Notes: generated by a model from the letters alone, not told the origin. A stretch of 64,000 nt of DNA from Curtobacterium sp. PhB115 (GCF_003752025.1 NZ_RJKR01000009.1:1-64000); one strand, 5' to 3'. Positions 51,512 to 60,615 are shown, counted from the stretch's first letter. Numbers and translations: made by a program.

Positions 51512-53752
51512 GTGACTGCAGTCCCACCGACGTCCGACACCAGCGGCACCGAGGCCGATCCGATCCCGCCGGCAGCCGACGTCGGAGCGGACGCCCCGCG
51601 CGTGATCGCGGAAGCGCCGCGCAGGAAGGGCAAGTTCCGCGCCTTCCTGACCAGCGGATCCCTCGACATCCAGTCGAAGCTGCTGGTGATGCTCCTCGCG
51701 GTGAGCATCGTGGCCGCCCTGGTCGTGGGCGCGGTCGGGTACCTGAACGGACGGAGCTCGCTCGAGGCCGCGGCGTTCAACCAGGTGACGTCGTTGCGCG
51801 AGTCCCGGATCACCGAGCTGAAGCGCTCGTTCTCGCAGTTCACGCAGACCGTGGTCTCGCAGACCCGGAACGCGAGCGTGGTCGGCGCGACGAAGGCGTT
51901 CACCGCCGGGTGGGACGACCTGCAGTCGCGACCGGTGTCCGACTCGGACCACACGAAGGTCGAGGACTGGTACGACGACACGTTCGTGCCACAGCTCGAC
52001 GCGCGGAGCGGGGGCACGGCGGACCCGGACCAGTTCGCGCCGACCACCGACCCGCAGGCGTACCTGCAGGCGCGGTACACGGCACCGTTCAGCGACTACG
52101 ACAAGGCCATCCAGCAGGACGATGCCGGTGACGGCAGCCAGTGGTCGGCGGCGCACGCCGAGTACCAGCCGTACTTCCGGCAGGCGGTCGAGTCGGCCGG
52201 GTACGAGGACCTGCTCCTGATGGACACGGACGGGGACGTCGTGTACTCGGCGTACTCCGGCGCCGATCTCGGCACGAACCTCGAGGACGGCCCGTACCGC
52301 GATCCGAACCTCGCGTCCGGGTACCAGCAGGCACTGCAGTTGACGACCTCCGACGGGTTCGTGGTGACGGACTTCGGCCGGTACACGCCGAGCCTCAACG
52401 TGCCGACGCTCTGGGCGCTGTCGCCGGTGGGCGACGACGGGAAGATCATCGGCGTGATGGCGGTGCAGGTGCCGGTCGAACTCATCAACCAGGTCATGAC
52501 GGGCAACGAGCAGTGGGCGGACGACGGCCTCGGTGACACGGGGGAGTCGTACCTCGTCGGCGACGACCACCAGATGCGGTCGTACCCCCGGCAACTCATC
52601 GAGCACCCGAAGCAGTACCAGCGTGACGTGATCGCGGCGGGGACTGCGCCGTCGACGGCGGCGCGGCAGCTCGCGGTGCAGGGTTCCGTGCTGTTGCAGG
52701 AGGTGAACACCACCCCGGTCGACCGTGCGTTGCAGGGCAAGTCCGGCACGGTGATCGGCTCCGACTACCGGGGCAAGGAGGTGCTCGCCGCGTACGCCCC
52801 GCTCGAGGTCGACGGTCTGCGCTGGGTGGTGGTGGCGCAGATGGACACCTCCGAGGCCTTCGCGCCGGTGAACGAGTTCGCACGGAACATCGGCCTCTCG
52901 CTGGTGGCGATCATCGTGCTGGTCAGCCTGCTGTCACTGCTCCTGGCCCAGGTCTTCGTCCGACCGATCCGACGCCTGCAGACCGCGGTGAACCGGGTGA
53001 GCTCCGGTGACCTCGGCGTCGAGGTCAAGACGAAGGCCGGTGACGAGATCGGGGACCTCGGGCTCGCGTTCAACGACATGAGCCGGAGCCTGCAGGTGAA
53101 GCAGGACCTGCTCGACGAGCAGCGGCGGCAGAACGACACGCTGCTCCTGACGCTGATGCCCGAGGAGGTCGCCCGCCGGTACAAGCAGGGCGACGAGACC
53201 ATCGCGGCCGACCACCAGGACGTCGCGGTCGTCTACGCCGACATCATCGGATTCGACGACTTCGCCTCCGGGCTGACCGCCGAGGAGTCGCTGTCGCTGG
53301 TGAACGACCTCTGGCGGTCCCTCGACGAGGCGGCGATCCGACACGGGATCGAGCGGGTTCGCACGACGCGGAGCGGGTACCTCGCGAGCTGCGGGCTCAG
53401 CGTGCCGCGGGTCGACAACGTCCGACGGGTGGTCGACTGGGCGGAAGAGGCACAGCGCGTCCTCGAACGCTTCAACGCGCAGCACGGTTCGAAGGTCGGC
53501 CTCCGCGCCGGCATCGACACCGGCCAGGTCACGAGCGGGTTGGTCGGCCGGTCGAGCATCGTCTACGACATGTGGGGCGACGCGGTGAGCCTGGCGTACC
53601 GGGTGCAGGGCATCGCACCGGCGCCAGGCGTCTACGCGACGCAACGGGTGGTCGACAAGCTCGGCGACCGTGCCGGTATCCAGAACGCGGGTGAGGTCCA
53701 GACCCAAGCCGGCCCGCAGCGGATCTGGAAGCTCGAGCGGGTGTCGTCGTGA
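51512..53752 (+). CDS. Membrane sensor with degenerate class III nucleotide cyclase domain
   Basis: 746 residues: cytosolic tail, helix 1 (LLVMLLAVSIVAALVVGAVGYL), a large extracytoplasmic dCache-like sensor domain, helix 2 (IGLSLVAIIVLVSLLSLLLAQ), HAMP, coiled linker and a cyclase domain from about residue 570. The first metal Asp is present (Asp577, VVYADIIGF) and the WGD purine-site Asp is kept. But the second metal Asp position reads Ser621 (RTTRSGY), the purine Lys position is Arg, and the catalytic Asn position is Ser693 (GDAVSLAYR). Activity is therefore doubtful. Coupled to the channel gene by a GTGA overlap. Confidence 0.85.
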   Translation: MTAVPPTSDTSGTEADPIPPAADVGADAPRVIAEAPRRKGKFRAFLTSGSLDIQSKLLVMLLAVSIVAALVVGAVGYLNGRSSLEAAAFNQVTSLRESRITELKRSFSQFTQTVVSQTRNASVVGATKAFTAGWDDLQSRPVSDSDHTKVEDWYDDTFVPQLDARSGGTADPDQFAPTTDPQAYLQARYTAPFSDYDKAIQQDDAGDGSQWSAAHAEYQPYFRQAVESAGYEDLLLMDTDGDVVYSAYSGADLGTNLEDGPYRDPNLASGYQQALQLTTSDGFVVTDFGRYTPSLNVPTLWALSPVGDDGKIIGVMAVQVPVELINQVMTGNEQWADDGLGDTGESYLVGDDHQMRSYPRQLIEHPKQYQRDVIAAGTAPSTAARQLAVQGSVLLQEVNTTPVDRALQGKSGTVIGSDYRGKEVLAAYAPLEVDGLRWVVVAQMDTSEAFAPVNEFARNIGLSLVAIIVLVSLLSLLLAQVFVRPIRRLQTAVNRVSSGDLGVEVKTKAGDEIGDLGLAFNDMSRSLQVKQDLLDEQRRQNDTLLLTLMPEEVARRYKQGDETIAADHQDVAVVYADIIGFDDFASGLTAEESLSLVNDLWRSLDEAAIRHGIERVRTTRSGYLASCGLSVPRVDNVRRVVDWAEEAQRVLERFNAQHGSKVGLRAGIDTGQVTSGLVGRSSIVYDMWGDAVSLAYRVQGIAPAPGVYATQRVVDKLGDRAGIQNAGEVQTQAGPQRIWKLERVSS

Positions 53753-55175
53753 CCGCGTGGTGGGAGCAGTCCTGGTTCTGGCCGTCGATCGCGGTGATCG
53801 TCGGGCTGCCCGTCCTGCTGCTCGTCCTGACGGAGCTGCAGTCCGCCCTCGAGCGACGGCACAACCCGATGCACAAGGTCGTCGGGCTGTTCCGGAACGC
53901 CGTGGTGCCGCTCATCGCGATCTTGGTCCTGTCCGTGCAGGTCACGGACGCGGTCGACCCCGGCAAGCCCGTGGTGAACCAGGTCATCGGCACGGTGCTC
54001 GGCTTCCTGGTGATCCTGTTCGTGCTGAACGGGCTGAACATCATGTTGTTCGCGAACGCTCGTGAGGGCACGTGGCGCGAGAAGATCCCGTCGATCTTCG
54101 TCGACATCGCCCGGATCGTGCTCATCGCGCTCGGCCTCGCCCTGGTGTTCAAGATCGTCTGGGGAGCCGACGTCGGTGGGATCTTCACGGCGCTCGGCGT
54201 CGGCTCGCTCGTGATCGGCCTCGCGCTGCAGTCGGCCCGGTCATCGCCGGGTTGTTCCTGCTGTTCGAACAGCCGTTCCGGCTCGGGGACTGGCTGGACA
54301 CCGGCGGGACACGGGGACGGGTGGTCGAGGTGAACTGGCGCTCGGTGCACATCGACACCGGCGCCGGGATCCTGATCATGCCGAACTCGTCCCTCGCGGG
54401 TGCGTCGTTCACGAACCTCAGCCGCACCGGCGGCACGTTCCCGGTCACCACGACCGTGACGTTCACGACGGACGACGCCCCCGCGGCCGTCGTCGCGCTG
54501 CTGCAACGCGTCGCGGGCGGTCTGCCCCAGCTCCACCCGGGCACGCAGCCCGTGGCGGTCCCCGCCGGCGGCGCCGCGTACGACCTGTCGTTCGAAGTGC
54601 GCGGGCCGTCGCAGGAGGGCGAGGCGCTCGCCCAGCTCCGGATGTGGCTCTGGTACGCAGCTCGCCGTGCGGGCCTCGGCCTGGACGGCGACACGACCGA
54701 CGACTTCGTCACGGACGCCCGGCGTCAGGACGCGCTCGCCTCGATCGCGGCGACGCTCTACCTGACGGGCGACGACACCGCCGCACTCGCGCCGGTCGTC
54801 CGGCTGGAGCGCTACGCGGCGGGCGAGGTCGTGCACCGTGTCGGGAGCGTCCCCGACGCGGTCCGGTTCGTCCTGTCCGGCAGCGTCGACCTCCGGGTTC
54901 CGTTCGAGGATGCCGAGTTGCCGGCGACCCGCGTCGAGGCCGGCGACTACATCGGGCAGACGGCGCTCACCCGGGAGGCACTGCTCACGACCGCCATCGC
55001 CCTCACCGAGGTCGCGGTGCTGGTCGTGCCCGCCACGGCGCTCGACGCGATCGTCCGGTCCACCCCGGCGCTGGCGCGCGACATGGGCGACGTCATCGAC
55101 CGGCGTCGGGCCGAGGTCTCGGCGGCGGTGTCCGCGCACGTCGCGTCCCAGCAGAAGGCGGTGCAGGCGTCCTAG
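53749..55175 (+). pseudogene. MscS-type channel with cyclic-nucleotide-binding domain, frameshifted
   Basis: Two frames together spell one protein. Frame 1 (53749 to about 54237) gives four hydrophobic segments up to the MscS pore-helix sequence GVGSLVIGLALQ. The other frame resumes at about 54235 with GPVIAGLFLLFEQPFRLGDWL, the MscS beta domain, then a C-terminal cNMP-binding domain (ERYAAGEVVHRVG, FVLSGSVDLRV, EAGDYIGQTALTREA) to 55175. At the joint, MscS proteins usually have about five residues between LQ and VIAG where only 8 nt remain, so a 7-bp loss between TCGG repeats would explain the shift. GTG start overlaps the cyclase stop. Confidence 0.85.
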
Positions 55176-55185
55176 ACTCGGGTCC

Positions 55186-56550
55186 GTGCGTTACGCGAAC
55201 TCCGTCGTCGACCTCGTCGGCGACACCCCGCTCGTCAAGCTCAACTCGGTGACCGAGGGGGTCCGGGCGACCGTCCTCGTGAAGGTCGAGTACCTAAACC
55301 CCGGCGGCTCGTCGAAGGACCGCATCGCCACACGGATCATCGACGCGGCCGAGGCGTCGGGCGACCTCCGGCCCGGCGGCACGATCGTCGAACCGACGTC
55401 GGGCAACACCGGCGTGGGGCTCGCGCTCGTCGCCCAGCAGCGCGGCTACCGCTGCGTCTTCGTGCTGCCGGACAAGGTCGGCGAGGACAAGCGCAACGTG
55501 CTCACCGCGTACGGCGCCGAGATCGTCGTCACGCCCACCGCGGTCCCGCCGGAGCACCCGGAGTCCTACTACTCGGTGTCCGACCGACTCGTCCGCGAGA
55601 TCCCCGGCGCCTACAAGCCGAACCAGTACGCGAACCCGAACGGCCCACGCAGCCACTACGAGACCACCGGTCCGGAGATCTGGCGCGACACCGACGGGCG
55701 CATCACCCACTTCGTCGCCGGCGTCGGCACCGGTGGCACCATCTCCGGCACCGGCCGTTTCCTCAAGGAGGCATCCGACGGTGGCGTCCGGATCGTCGGC
55801 GCCGACCCCGAGGGTTCGGTGTACTCGGGCGGCACCGGTCGGCCGTACCTGGTCGAGGGCGTCGGTGAGGACTTCTGGCCCAGCGCCTACGACCCCGAGG
55901 TGCCGGACGAGATCATCGCGGTGTCGGACGCCGACTCCTTCGCGATGACCCGGCGGCTCGCACGCGAGGAAGGGCTGCTCGTCGGCGGGTCGAGCGGCAT
56001 GGCCGTCGTCGCAGCGCTCCGTGCCGCACGCGACCTGACCGAGGACGACGTCGTCGTGGTGCTGCTGCCCGATGGCGGCCGCGGCTACCTGGGCAAGATC
56101 TTCAACGACCGCTGGATGCGCTCCTACGGGTTCGCCGAGACCGACGACGAGCGCACCGTCGGGTCGCTCATCGCCGGCAAGGACGGCCGCCTGCCCGACC
56201 TGGTGCACGCGCACCCGGCGGACACCGTGCGTGAGGTCGTCGACATCATGACGAAGTACGGCGTCTCGCAGATGCCCGTGCTCAGCGCAGAGCCGCCCGT
56301 CGTCATCGGCGAGGTCATCGGCGCGGTCGCCGAGAAGGACCTGCTCGAGCAGGTGTTCACCGGGGCCGCGAAGATGGCGGACGCGCTGTCCGGCTTCGTC
56401 GGCGAACCGCTGCCGCTGATCGGCGTGGGGGAGTCGGTGTCCTCGGCCCGTCGCGCGCTCGAGTCGGTGGACGCCCTGCTCGTCGTCGAGGACGGCAAGC
56501 CCGTGACCGTGCTCACCCGCCACGACCTCCTGACCTACCTCTCCGAGTAA
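55186..56550 (+). CDS. Cystathionine beta-synthase
   Basis: PLP enzyme that joins homocysteine and serine to cystathionine. The 454-residue protein has the PLP lysine at Lys44 (PGGSSKDR), the substrate loop TSGNTGVG, PLP-phosphate loop GTGGTISGTG, and two C-terminal CBS domains (from about residue 335, e.g. MTKYGVSQMPVLS). Length and CBS tail separate it from cysteine synthase. GTG start with TAGACT 7 nt upstream, suggesting a leaderless message. The CGS gene follows after 14 nt. Confidence 0.94.
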   Translation: MRYANSVVDLVGDTPLVKLNSVTEGVRATVLVKVEYLNPGGSSKDRIATRIIDAAEASGDLRPGGTIVEPTSGNTGVGLALVAQQRGYRCVFVLPDKVGEDKRNVLTAYGAEIVVTPTAVPPEHPESYYSVSDRLVREIPGAYKPNQYANPNGPRSHYETTGPEIWRDTDGRITHFVAGVGTGGTISGTGRFLKEASDGGVRIVGADPEGSVYSGGTGRPYLVEGVGEDFWPSAYDPEVPDEIIAVSDADSFAMTRRLAREEGLLVGGSSGMAVVAALRAARDLTEDDVVVVLLPDGGRGYLGKIFNDRWMRSYGFAETDDERTVGSLIAGKDGRLPDLVHAHPADTVREVVDIMTKYGVSQMPVLSAEPPVVIGEVIGAVAEKDLLEQVFTGAAKMADALSGFVGEPLPLIGVGESVSSARRALESVDALLVVEDGKPVTVLTRHDLLTYLSE

Positions 56551-56564
56551 GGACGACCGCCAGC

Positions 56565-57710
56565 ATGACCGAGTTCAGCACCCGCGCCATCCACGCCGGC
56601 CAGGAGCCCGACGGCCCCACCGGCGCCGTCATCCCGCCGATCCACCTGACGTCGACGTACGTGCAGGACGGCATCGGCGGCATGCGCAACGGGTACGAGT
56701 ACTCCCGAGCAGGCAACCCGACGCGCGACGGGCTGCAGACGCTCCTCGCCGACCTGGACGGCGGGGTCGCGGCGTACTCCTTCGCCTCCGGCCTCGCCGC
56801 CGAGGACGCCCTGCTCCGGGCGGCGCTCCGCCCGGGCGCCCGCGTCGTGATGGGCAACGACGTCTACGGCGGCACCCACCGCCTGGTGAACCGCCTGCAC
56901 GTGCCGTGGGGCGTCGAGCTCGTCGTCGTCGACATGAGCGACCTCGACCGGGTCCGCGCTGCGCTCGAGGGTGCACCGGAGCAGACGATCCTCTGGGTCG
57001 AGACGCCGACGAACCCGCTCATGAAGATCGCCGACATCGCCGCGCTCGCGACCCTCGGGCACGAATCCGGGGCCCTCGTCGTCGTCGACAACACCTTCGC
57101 GTCGCCGTACCTGCAGCAGCCGCTGTCGCTCGGTGCCGACGTCGTCGTCTACTCGACGACCAAGTACCTCGGCGGCCACTCCGACGTCGTCGGCGGTGCC
57201 GTGGTGCTCGCCGACCAGGAGCTCGCCGACAAGGTGCAGTTCCTGCAGTTCGGCGCCGGCGCGATCTCGTCGCCGTTCGACGCGTTCCTGACGACCCGTG
57301 GCATCAAGACCCTGGCGGTCCGGATGGAGCGGCACTCCGCGAACGCGCAGGCCGTCGCCGAGGCGCTCGTCGCCGCTCCCGGTGTCGAGCGGGTGTACTA
57401 CCCGGGCCTCGCCGACCACCCGGGGCACGACGTCGCCGCGCGGCAGATGCGCGGGTTCGGCGGGATGCTCTCGGTCGCCCTCGCCGGCGGTCCCGACGCG
57501 GCTCGCCGCTTCGCGGAGTCGACCGAGCTGTTCGCGCTCGCCGAGTCGCTCGGTGGCGTGGAGTCGCTGATCGGGTACCCGACCGAGATGACCCACGCCT
57601 CGGTGAAGGGCACGGAGCTCGCGGTCCCGGAGAACGTCGTGCGCCTGTCCGTCGGCATCGAGGACGCCGGCGACCTGATCGCGGACCTGCAGCAGGCGCT
57701 CACGCGCTGA
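56565..57710 (+). CDS. Cystathionine gamma-synthase/lyase
   Basis: 381-residue PLP enzyme of the Cys/Met metabolism family. Motifs: RAIHAGQEPD, EYSRAGNPTRD, FASGLAAEDAL, VDNTFASPYLQQPL and the PLP-lysine YSTTKYLGGHSD with Lys200. Together with CBS it carries out transsulfuration; gamma-synthase and gamma-lyase cannot be separated by eye. 3' end TGA is repeated downstream in 8-bp units. Confidence 0.92.
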   Translation: MTEFSTRAIHAGQEPDGPTGAVIPPIHLTSTYVQDGIGGMRNGYEYSRAGNPTRDGLQTLLADLDGGVAAYSFASGLAAEDALLRAALRPGARVVMGNDVYGGTHRLVNRLHVPWGVELVVVDMSDLDRVRAALEGAPEQTILWVETPTNPLMKIADIAALATLGHESGALVVVDNTFASPYLQQPLSLGADVVVYSTTKYLGGHSDVVGGAVVLADQELADKVQFLQFGAGAISSPFDAFLTTRGIKTLAVRMERHSANAQAVAEALVAAPGVERVYYPGLADHPGHDVAARQMRGFGGMLSVALAGGPDAARRFAESTELFALAESLGGVESLIGYPTEMTHASVKGTELAVPENVVRLSVGIEDAGDLIADLQQALTR

Positions 57711-57734
57711 CGCGCTGACGCGCTGACTCGCTGA
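57703..57734. repeat. 8-bp tandem repeat of a gene end
   Basis: CGCGCTGA three times then CTCGCTGA. The first unit contains the stop codon of the cystathionine gamma-synthase gene. Confidence 0.88.
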
Positions 57735-57798
57735 CCCGGCCGGCTGCGCCCGCGGCCGTCGCTGCCCGGGCGTCACCGGTCGGCCCTACGATGATCCG

Positions 57799-59343
57799 GT
57801 GAGCACCACGGCGTCGAGGACGAGCCTGCTGAGCGGGCGGTACGCGCTCGCGACGATCGGCATGGTCGCGATCGTCGGGGTCGCGGCGTTCCAGAACCTG
57901 GCGATGACGACGATCATGCCGGTGATCAGCACGGACCTCGACGGGCAGGCGCTGTACGCCCTCGCGTTCGCGGCGCCGCTCGCCGCCGGGGTACCCGGCA
58001 TGGTCCTCGCCGGCAACTGGACGGACCGGGCCGGTGGCCGTGTCGTCGCGTGGGTCTCGGCCGCACTGTTCGCCGTCGGGACCGGTGTGGTGATGCTCGC
58101 GCCGACGATGGAGGTCTTCCTCGCCGGCCGCCTCGTCGAGGGGTTCGGTGCCGGCGCCATCGACGTGGTCCTCTACGTGCTCGTGGCCCGGATCTTCCCG
58201 CCGGAGCTGCACGGCCCGGTGTTCGCCGGGTTCGCTGCGGCGTGGGTCGTCCCGGCGTTGATCGGTCCGGCCCTGGCCGGCATCGTGACCGACGTCTGGA
58301 ACTGGCACTGGGTCTTCGCCGGGGCACTCGTGATCGCGCTCGTCGCCTTCTCACTGCTGGTGCCGACGCTCGGACGCCTGCACCCGCCGGCCGCCGCGCT
58401 CCGGCCTCCGTGGCAGCGCACGCGGATCGGCTGGTCGGTGGCCGCCGCCGTCGCGATCCTGCTCCTCAACGTCGCGCCGGACCTGACGCCGTGGGGGATG
58501 GTCGCGGCCGTCGTGGTCGGTCTGGTCGGCACGTGGTTCGCGCTGCGTCCGCTGCTGCCGACCGGCACCTTCCGGGCCGCCGCGGGGCTGCCGTCTGTGG
58601 TCCTGCTGCGCGGGTTGGTCGCGGCGTCGTTCTTCGGCAGCGAGGCGTACGTGCCGTTCCTGCTGCAGGCGAAGCACGGCCTGTCGGCATCGGCGGCGGG
58701 GCTCGCGCTGACCGTCGCCGCCCTGAGCTGGGCGGCGTCGAGCTGGGTGCACGGGCGGCTCGGCGAGGAGCGTCTCACGGCGCGTCGGACCTTCGGCGTC
58801 GGGCTCGCCCTGGTGCTGCTGAGCCTGGTGACCGCGCTCGCGGTGGCGACGCTCGACCTGTCGTGGTGGGTGCTCGTGGCCGGCTGGTTCGTCGGTGGCG
58901 CCGGCATGGGGGCGATCTACCCGCGGACCTCGATGCTGACGCTGCGGTTCTCCGGCGAGGGGGACGACGGGTTCGCGAGCTCGGCGCTCACGATCGCGGA
59001 CGCATCCGGCAGTGTCATCGGCCTCGCGGTGACCGGCCTGCTGTTCACGGCGACGGGTGGCGCGGACGGCACGGTGTCGTTCCCGCTGGTGTTCGCCGGG
59101 ATGATCGTGTTCGCGGTGGTCGCCGTCGCGGCGGTGCGGCGCCTCGGCCCGGTACCGCCCCCGGCGACGTCCGGTAGTGCCCCGGCGACGGCCGGCAGCG
59201 TGGCAACGCCCGCCGGCAGTACTGCGTCTACCGGCAGTACTGCGTCTACCGGCAGCACTACGCCTACCGGCAGTACCGCGCCTTCCGGCAGTACCGCGCC
59301 CACCGGCGGCACCGCGCCGTCGCACGGCCCCACGGCCGGGTAG
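57799..59343 (+). CDS. MFS transporter with repetitive C-terminal tail
   Basis: 514-residue major-facilitator protein with 12-14 helices. Conserved loop sequence: GNWTDRAGGRVVAW after helix 2, GRLVEGFGAGAIDVVLYVLVAR in helix 4-5. The C-terminal ~60 residues are a Ser/Thr/Gly/Ala/Pro-rich repeat (units of STGSTA, 18-bp period at 59206-59310). Likely drug or metabolite efflux. GTG start with TACGAT 6 nt upstream. Confidence 0.88.
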   Translation: MSTTASRTSLLSGRYALATIGMVAIVGVAAFQNLAMTTIMPVISTDLDGQALYALAFAAPLAAGVPGMVLAGNWTDRAGGRVVAWVSAALFAVGTGVVMLAPTMEVFLAGRLVEGFGAGAIDVVLYVLVARIFPPELHGPVFAGFAAAWVVPALIGPALAGIVTDVWNWHWVFAGALVIALVAFSLLVPTLGRLHPPAAALRPPWQRTRIGWSVAAAVAILLLNVAPDLTPWGMVAAVVVGLVGTWFALRPLLPTGTFRAAAGLPSVVLLRGLVAASFFGSEAYVPFLLQAKHGLSASAAGLALTVAALSWAASSWVHGRLGEERLTARRTFGVGLALVLLSLVTALAVATLDLSWWVLVAGWFVGGAGMGAIYPRTSMLTLRFSGEGDDGFASSALTIADASGSVIGLAVTGLLFTATGGADGTVSFPLVFAGMIVFAVVAVAAVRRLGPVPPPATSGSAPATAGSVATPAGSTASTGSTASTGSTTPTGSTAPSGSTAPTGGTAPSHGPTAG

Positions 59344-59374
59344 CGTGGCAGACCCGACCGAGGAGGAGACCCAG

Positions 59375-59947
59375 GTGTTGCGCATCGTCGCCGCAGCCGT
59401 CGCGATCACCGCGGCGCTCGCACTGGCCGGCTGCCAGGGCACGACGTCCGCGGCGCCCACGCCCGTGCAGAGCACCGACCTGACGAGCTCCGACGGCGGC
59501 TTCGACCAGCAGGCCGTGATCGGTGTGGTCCTCGTGCACGACGACGCGGACCTCGCCGCCGACCTGCGCACCGGGCTCACGGACGCCGGGTTCCGTCCCG
59601 ACGTCCGGGTCGCACCGGCGTCCGGCGCCGCCGCGTCCCAGCGCACCGCGGTCGCGCAGCTCGTCCGCAAGGGCGCGAAGGCGCTCCTCGTGCACGCCGC
59701 ACGTCCCTCGACCCTGACCGGTGTGGTCCAGACGGCGCACGACGCCGGCGTCGTCGTGGTCTCCCTCGGCGACCCGCTGCCCGCGACAGGGACCGGTGGA
59801 GACGGGGTCTCGGCGGACTACCGGGTGCCGGCGGGTGCCGACGACGCGGACACAGCGGCGACGGCCGTCGAGACCGTGCAGTCACTCCAGCGCGGCGAGA
59901 AGCCGGAGACCGACCCGAGCGACGGCGACACCACGGACTCCGAGTAG
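59375..59947 (+). CDS. Lipoprotein, periplasmic-binding-protein-like
   Basis: 190-residue protein with a signal peptide and lipobox ALAGC (Cys20), then a Thr/Ser-rich linker and an alpha/beta domain (VIGVVLVHDDADLAADLRTGLTDAGF, QLVRKGAKALLVHAA, AHDAGVVVVSLGDPL) reminiscent of one lobe of a type 1 periplasmic binding protein. Half the usual size, so it may be a remnant or a small form. GTG preceded by AGGAGGAG. Its Asp/Ser/Thr tail lies in a 27-bp repeat, where the stop TAG replaces GAG found in other units. Confidence 0.72.
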   Translation: MLRIVAAAVAITAALALAGCQGTTSAAPTPVQSTDLTSSDGGFDQQAVIGVVLVHDDADLAADLRTGLTDAGFRPDVRVAPASGAAASQRTAVAQLVRKGAKALLVHAARPSTLTGVVQTAHDAGVVVVSLGDPLPATGTGGDGVSADYRVPAGADDADTAATAVETVQSLQRGEKPETDPSDGDTTDSE

Positions 59948-60034
59948 TCAGCCGACACCACTGACTCTGAGGAGTCTGTCGCCTCCACCGACTCCGAGGA
60001 GTCAGCCGACACCACCGACTCCGACGAACGCAGT
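59927..60034. repeat. 27-bp in-frame tandem repeat around a stop codon
   Basis: Four units (59927, 59954, 59981, 60008) translate in the lipoprotein frame as DTTDSE-stop-SA, DTTDSEESV, ASTDSEESA and DTTDSDE. One base change (GAG to TAG) in unit 1 makes the present stop. Confidence 0.88.
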
Positions 60035-60615
60035 CAGCTCCACCACGCCGGGAACGACCGCGTGATCGTCTCGACCAGTGCCTTGCGCGATCGTCGGGGG
60101 CCGGCGAGCCAGGCTTCGATCGCCCCGACGAAGCCCTGCGCCACGAACCCCGCGGCGACGTCGTCGAGGAGCTCCGGACGACGATCGGCGTCGAGCTCGC
60201 GGATGTGCAGCGCGCTCGACTCCGTGAAGTGGCTGACGAGGAGCCGGTGCAACGAGGCGTCCTCGGGGTCGGGGAGCGCCTTGGCGTAGATCTCGCGGTG
60301 CGCCGTGACGTGCTCGACCACGGCGTTGATGCCGCGTCGGGTGATCGTCGCGAGTTCCGCCGCGTCGGCACCGCGTGCGGCGGCGGCCCGGCGGTCGTCG
60401 GCGTCGTCGTCGCGGATGCGGTCGAGCTCCGGCGTCAGGACGTCGGCGAGCAGCGATCCGGGCGAGACGGCGTGCGAGTAGAACGTCGCACGGTTGATGC
60501 CGGCGGCGCGGGTGACGTCGGCGACGGTGATCTGGGAGACCGGCCGATCGGCCGCGAGCCGCAGGATCGCTTCGCGCAGGGCGGCGGTCGTGTGCAGGAT
60601 CCGGGCATCCACCAT
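60034..60615 (-). CDS. TetR-family transcriptional regulator
   Basis: 193-residue repressor-type protein. N-terminal helix-turn-helix: ALREAILRLAADRPVSQITVADVTRAAGINRATFYSHA. C-terminal ligand domain with no assigned ligand. ATG at 60615 is preceded by AAGGGGG. Divergent from the Bcr/CflA-type efflux gene, which is the expected target. Confidence 0.9.
   Translation of the reverse strand: MVDARILHTTAALREAILRLAADRPVSQITVADVTRAAGINRATFYSHAVSPGSLLADVLTPELDRIRDDDADDRRAAAARGADAAELATITRRGINAVVEHVTAHREIYAKALPDPEDASLHRLLVSHFTESSALHIRELDADRRPELLDDVAAGFVAQGFVGAIEAWLAGPRRSRKALVETITRSFPAWWS

Noticed and set aside
49117..52080. 987-codon open frame on the minus strand opposite the ABC exporter and cyclase genes
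   Set aside because: Composition is that of a reversed coding strand and it crosses a tandem repeat; no motifs.
54200..54260. Programmed ribosomal frameshift in the MscS-type gene
   Set aside because: No slippery heptamer or downstream pseudoknot is evident, and about two residues of conserved sequence are missing at the joint, which fits a deletion better.
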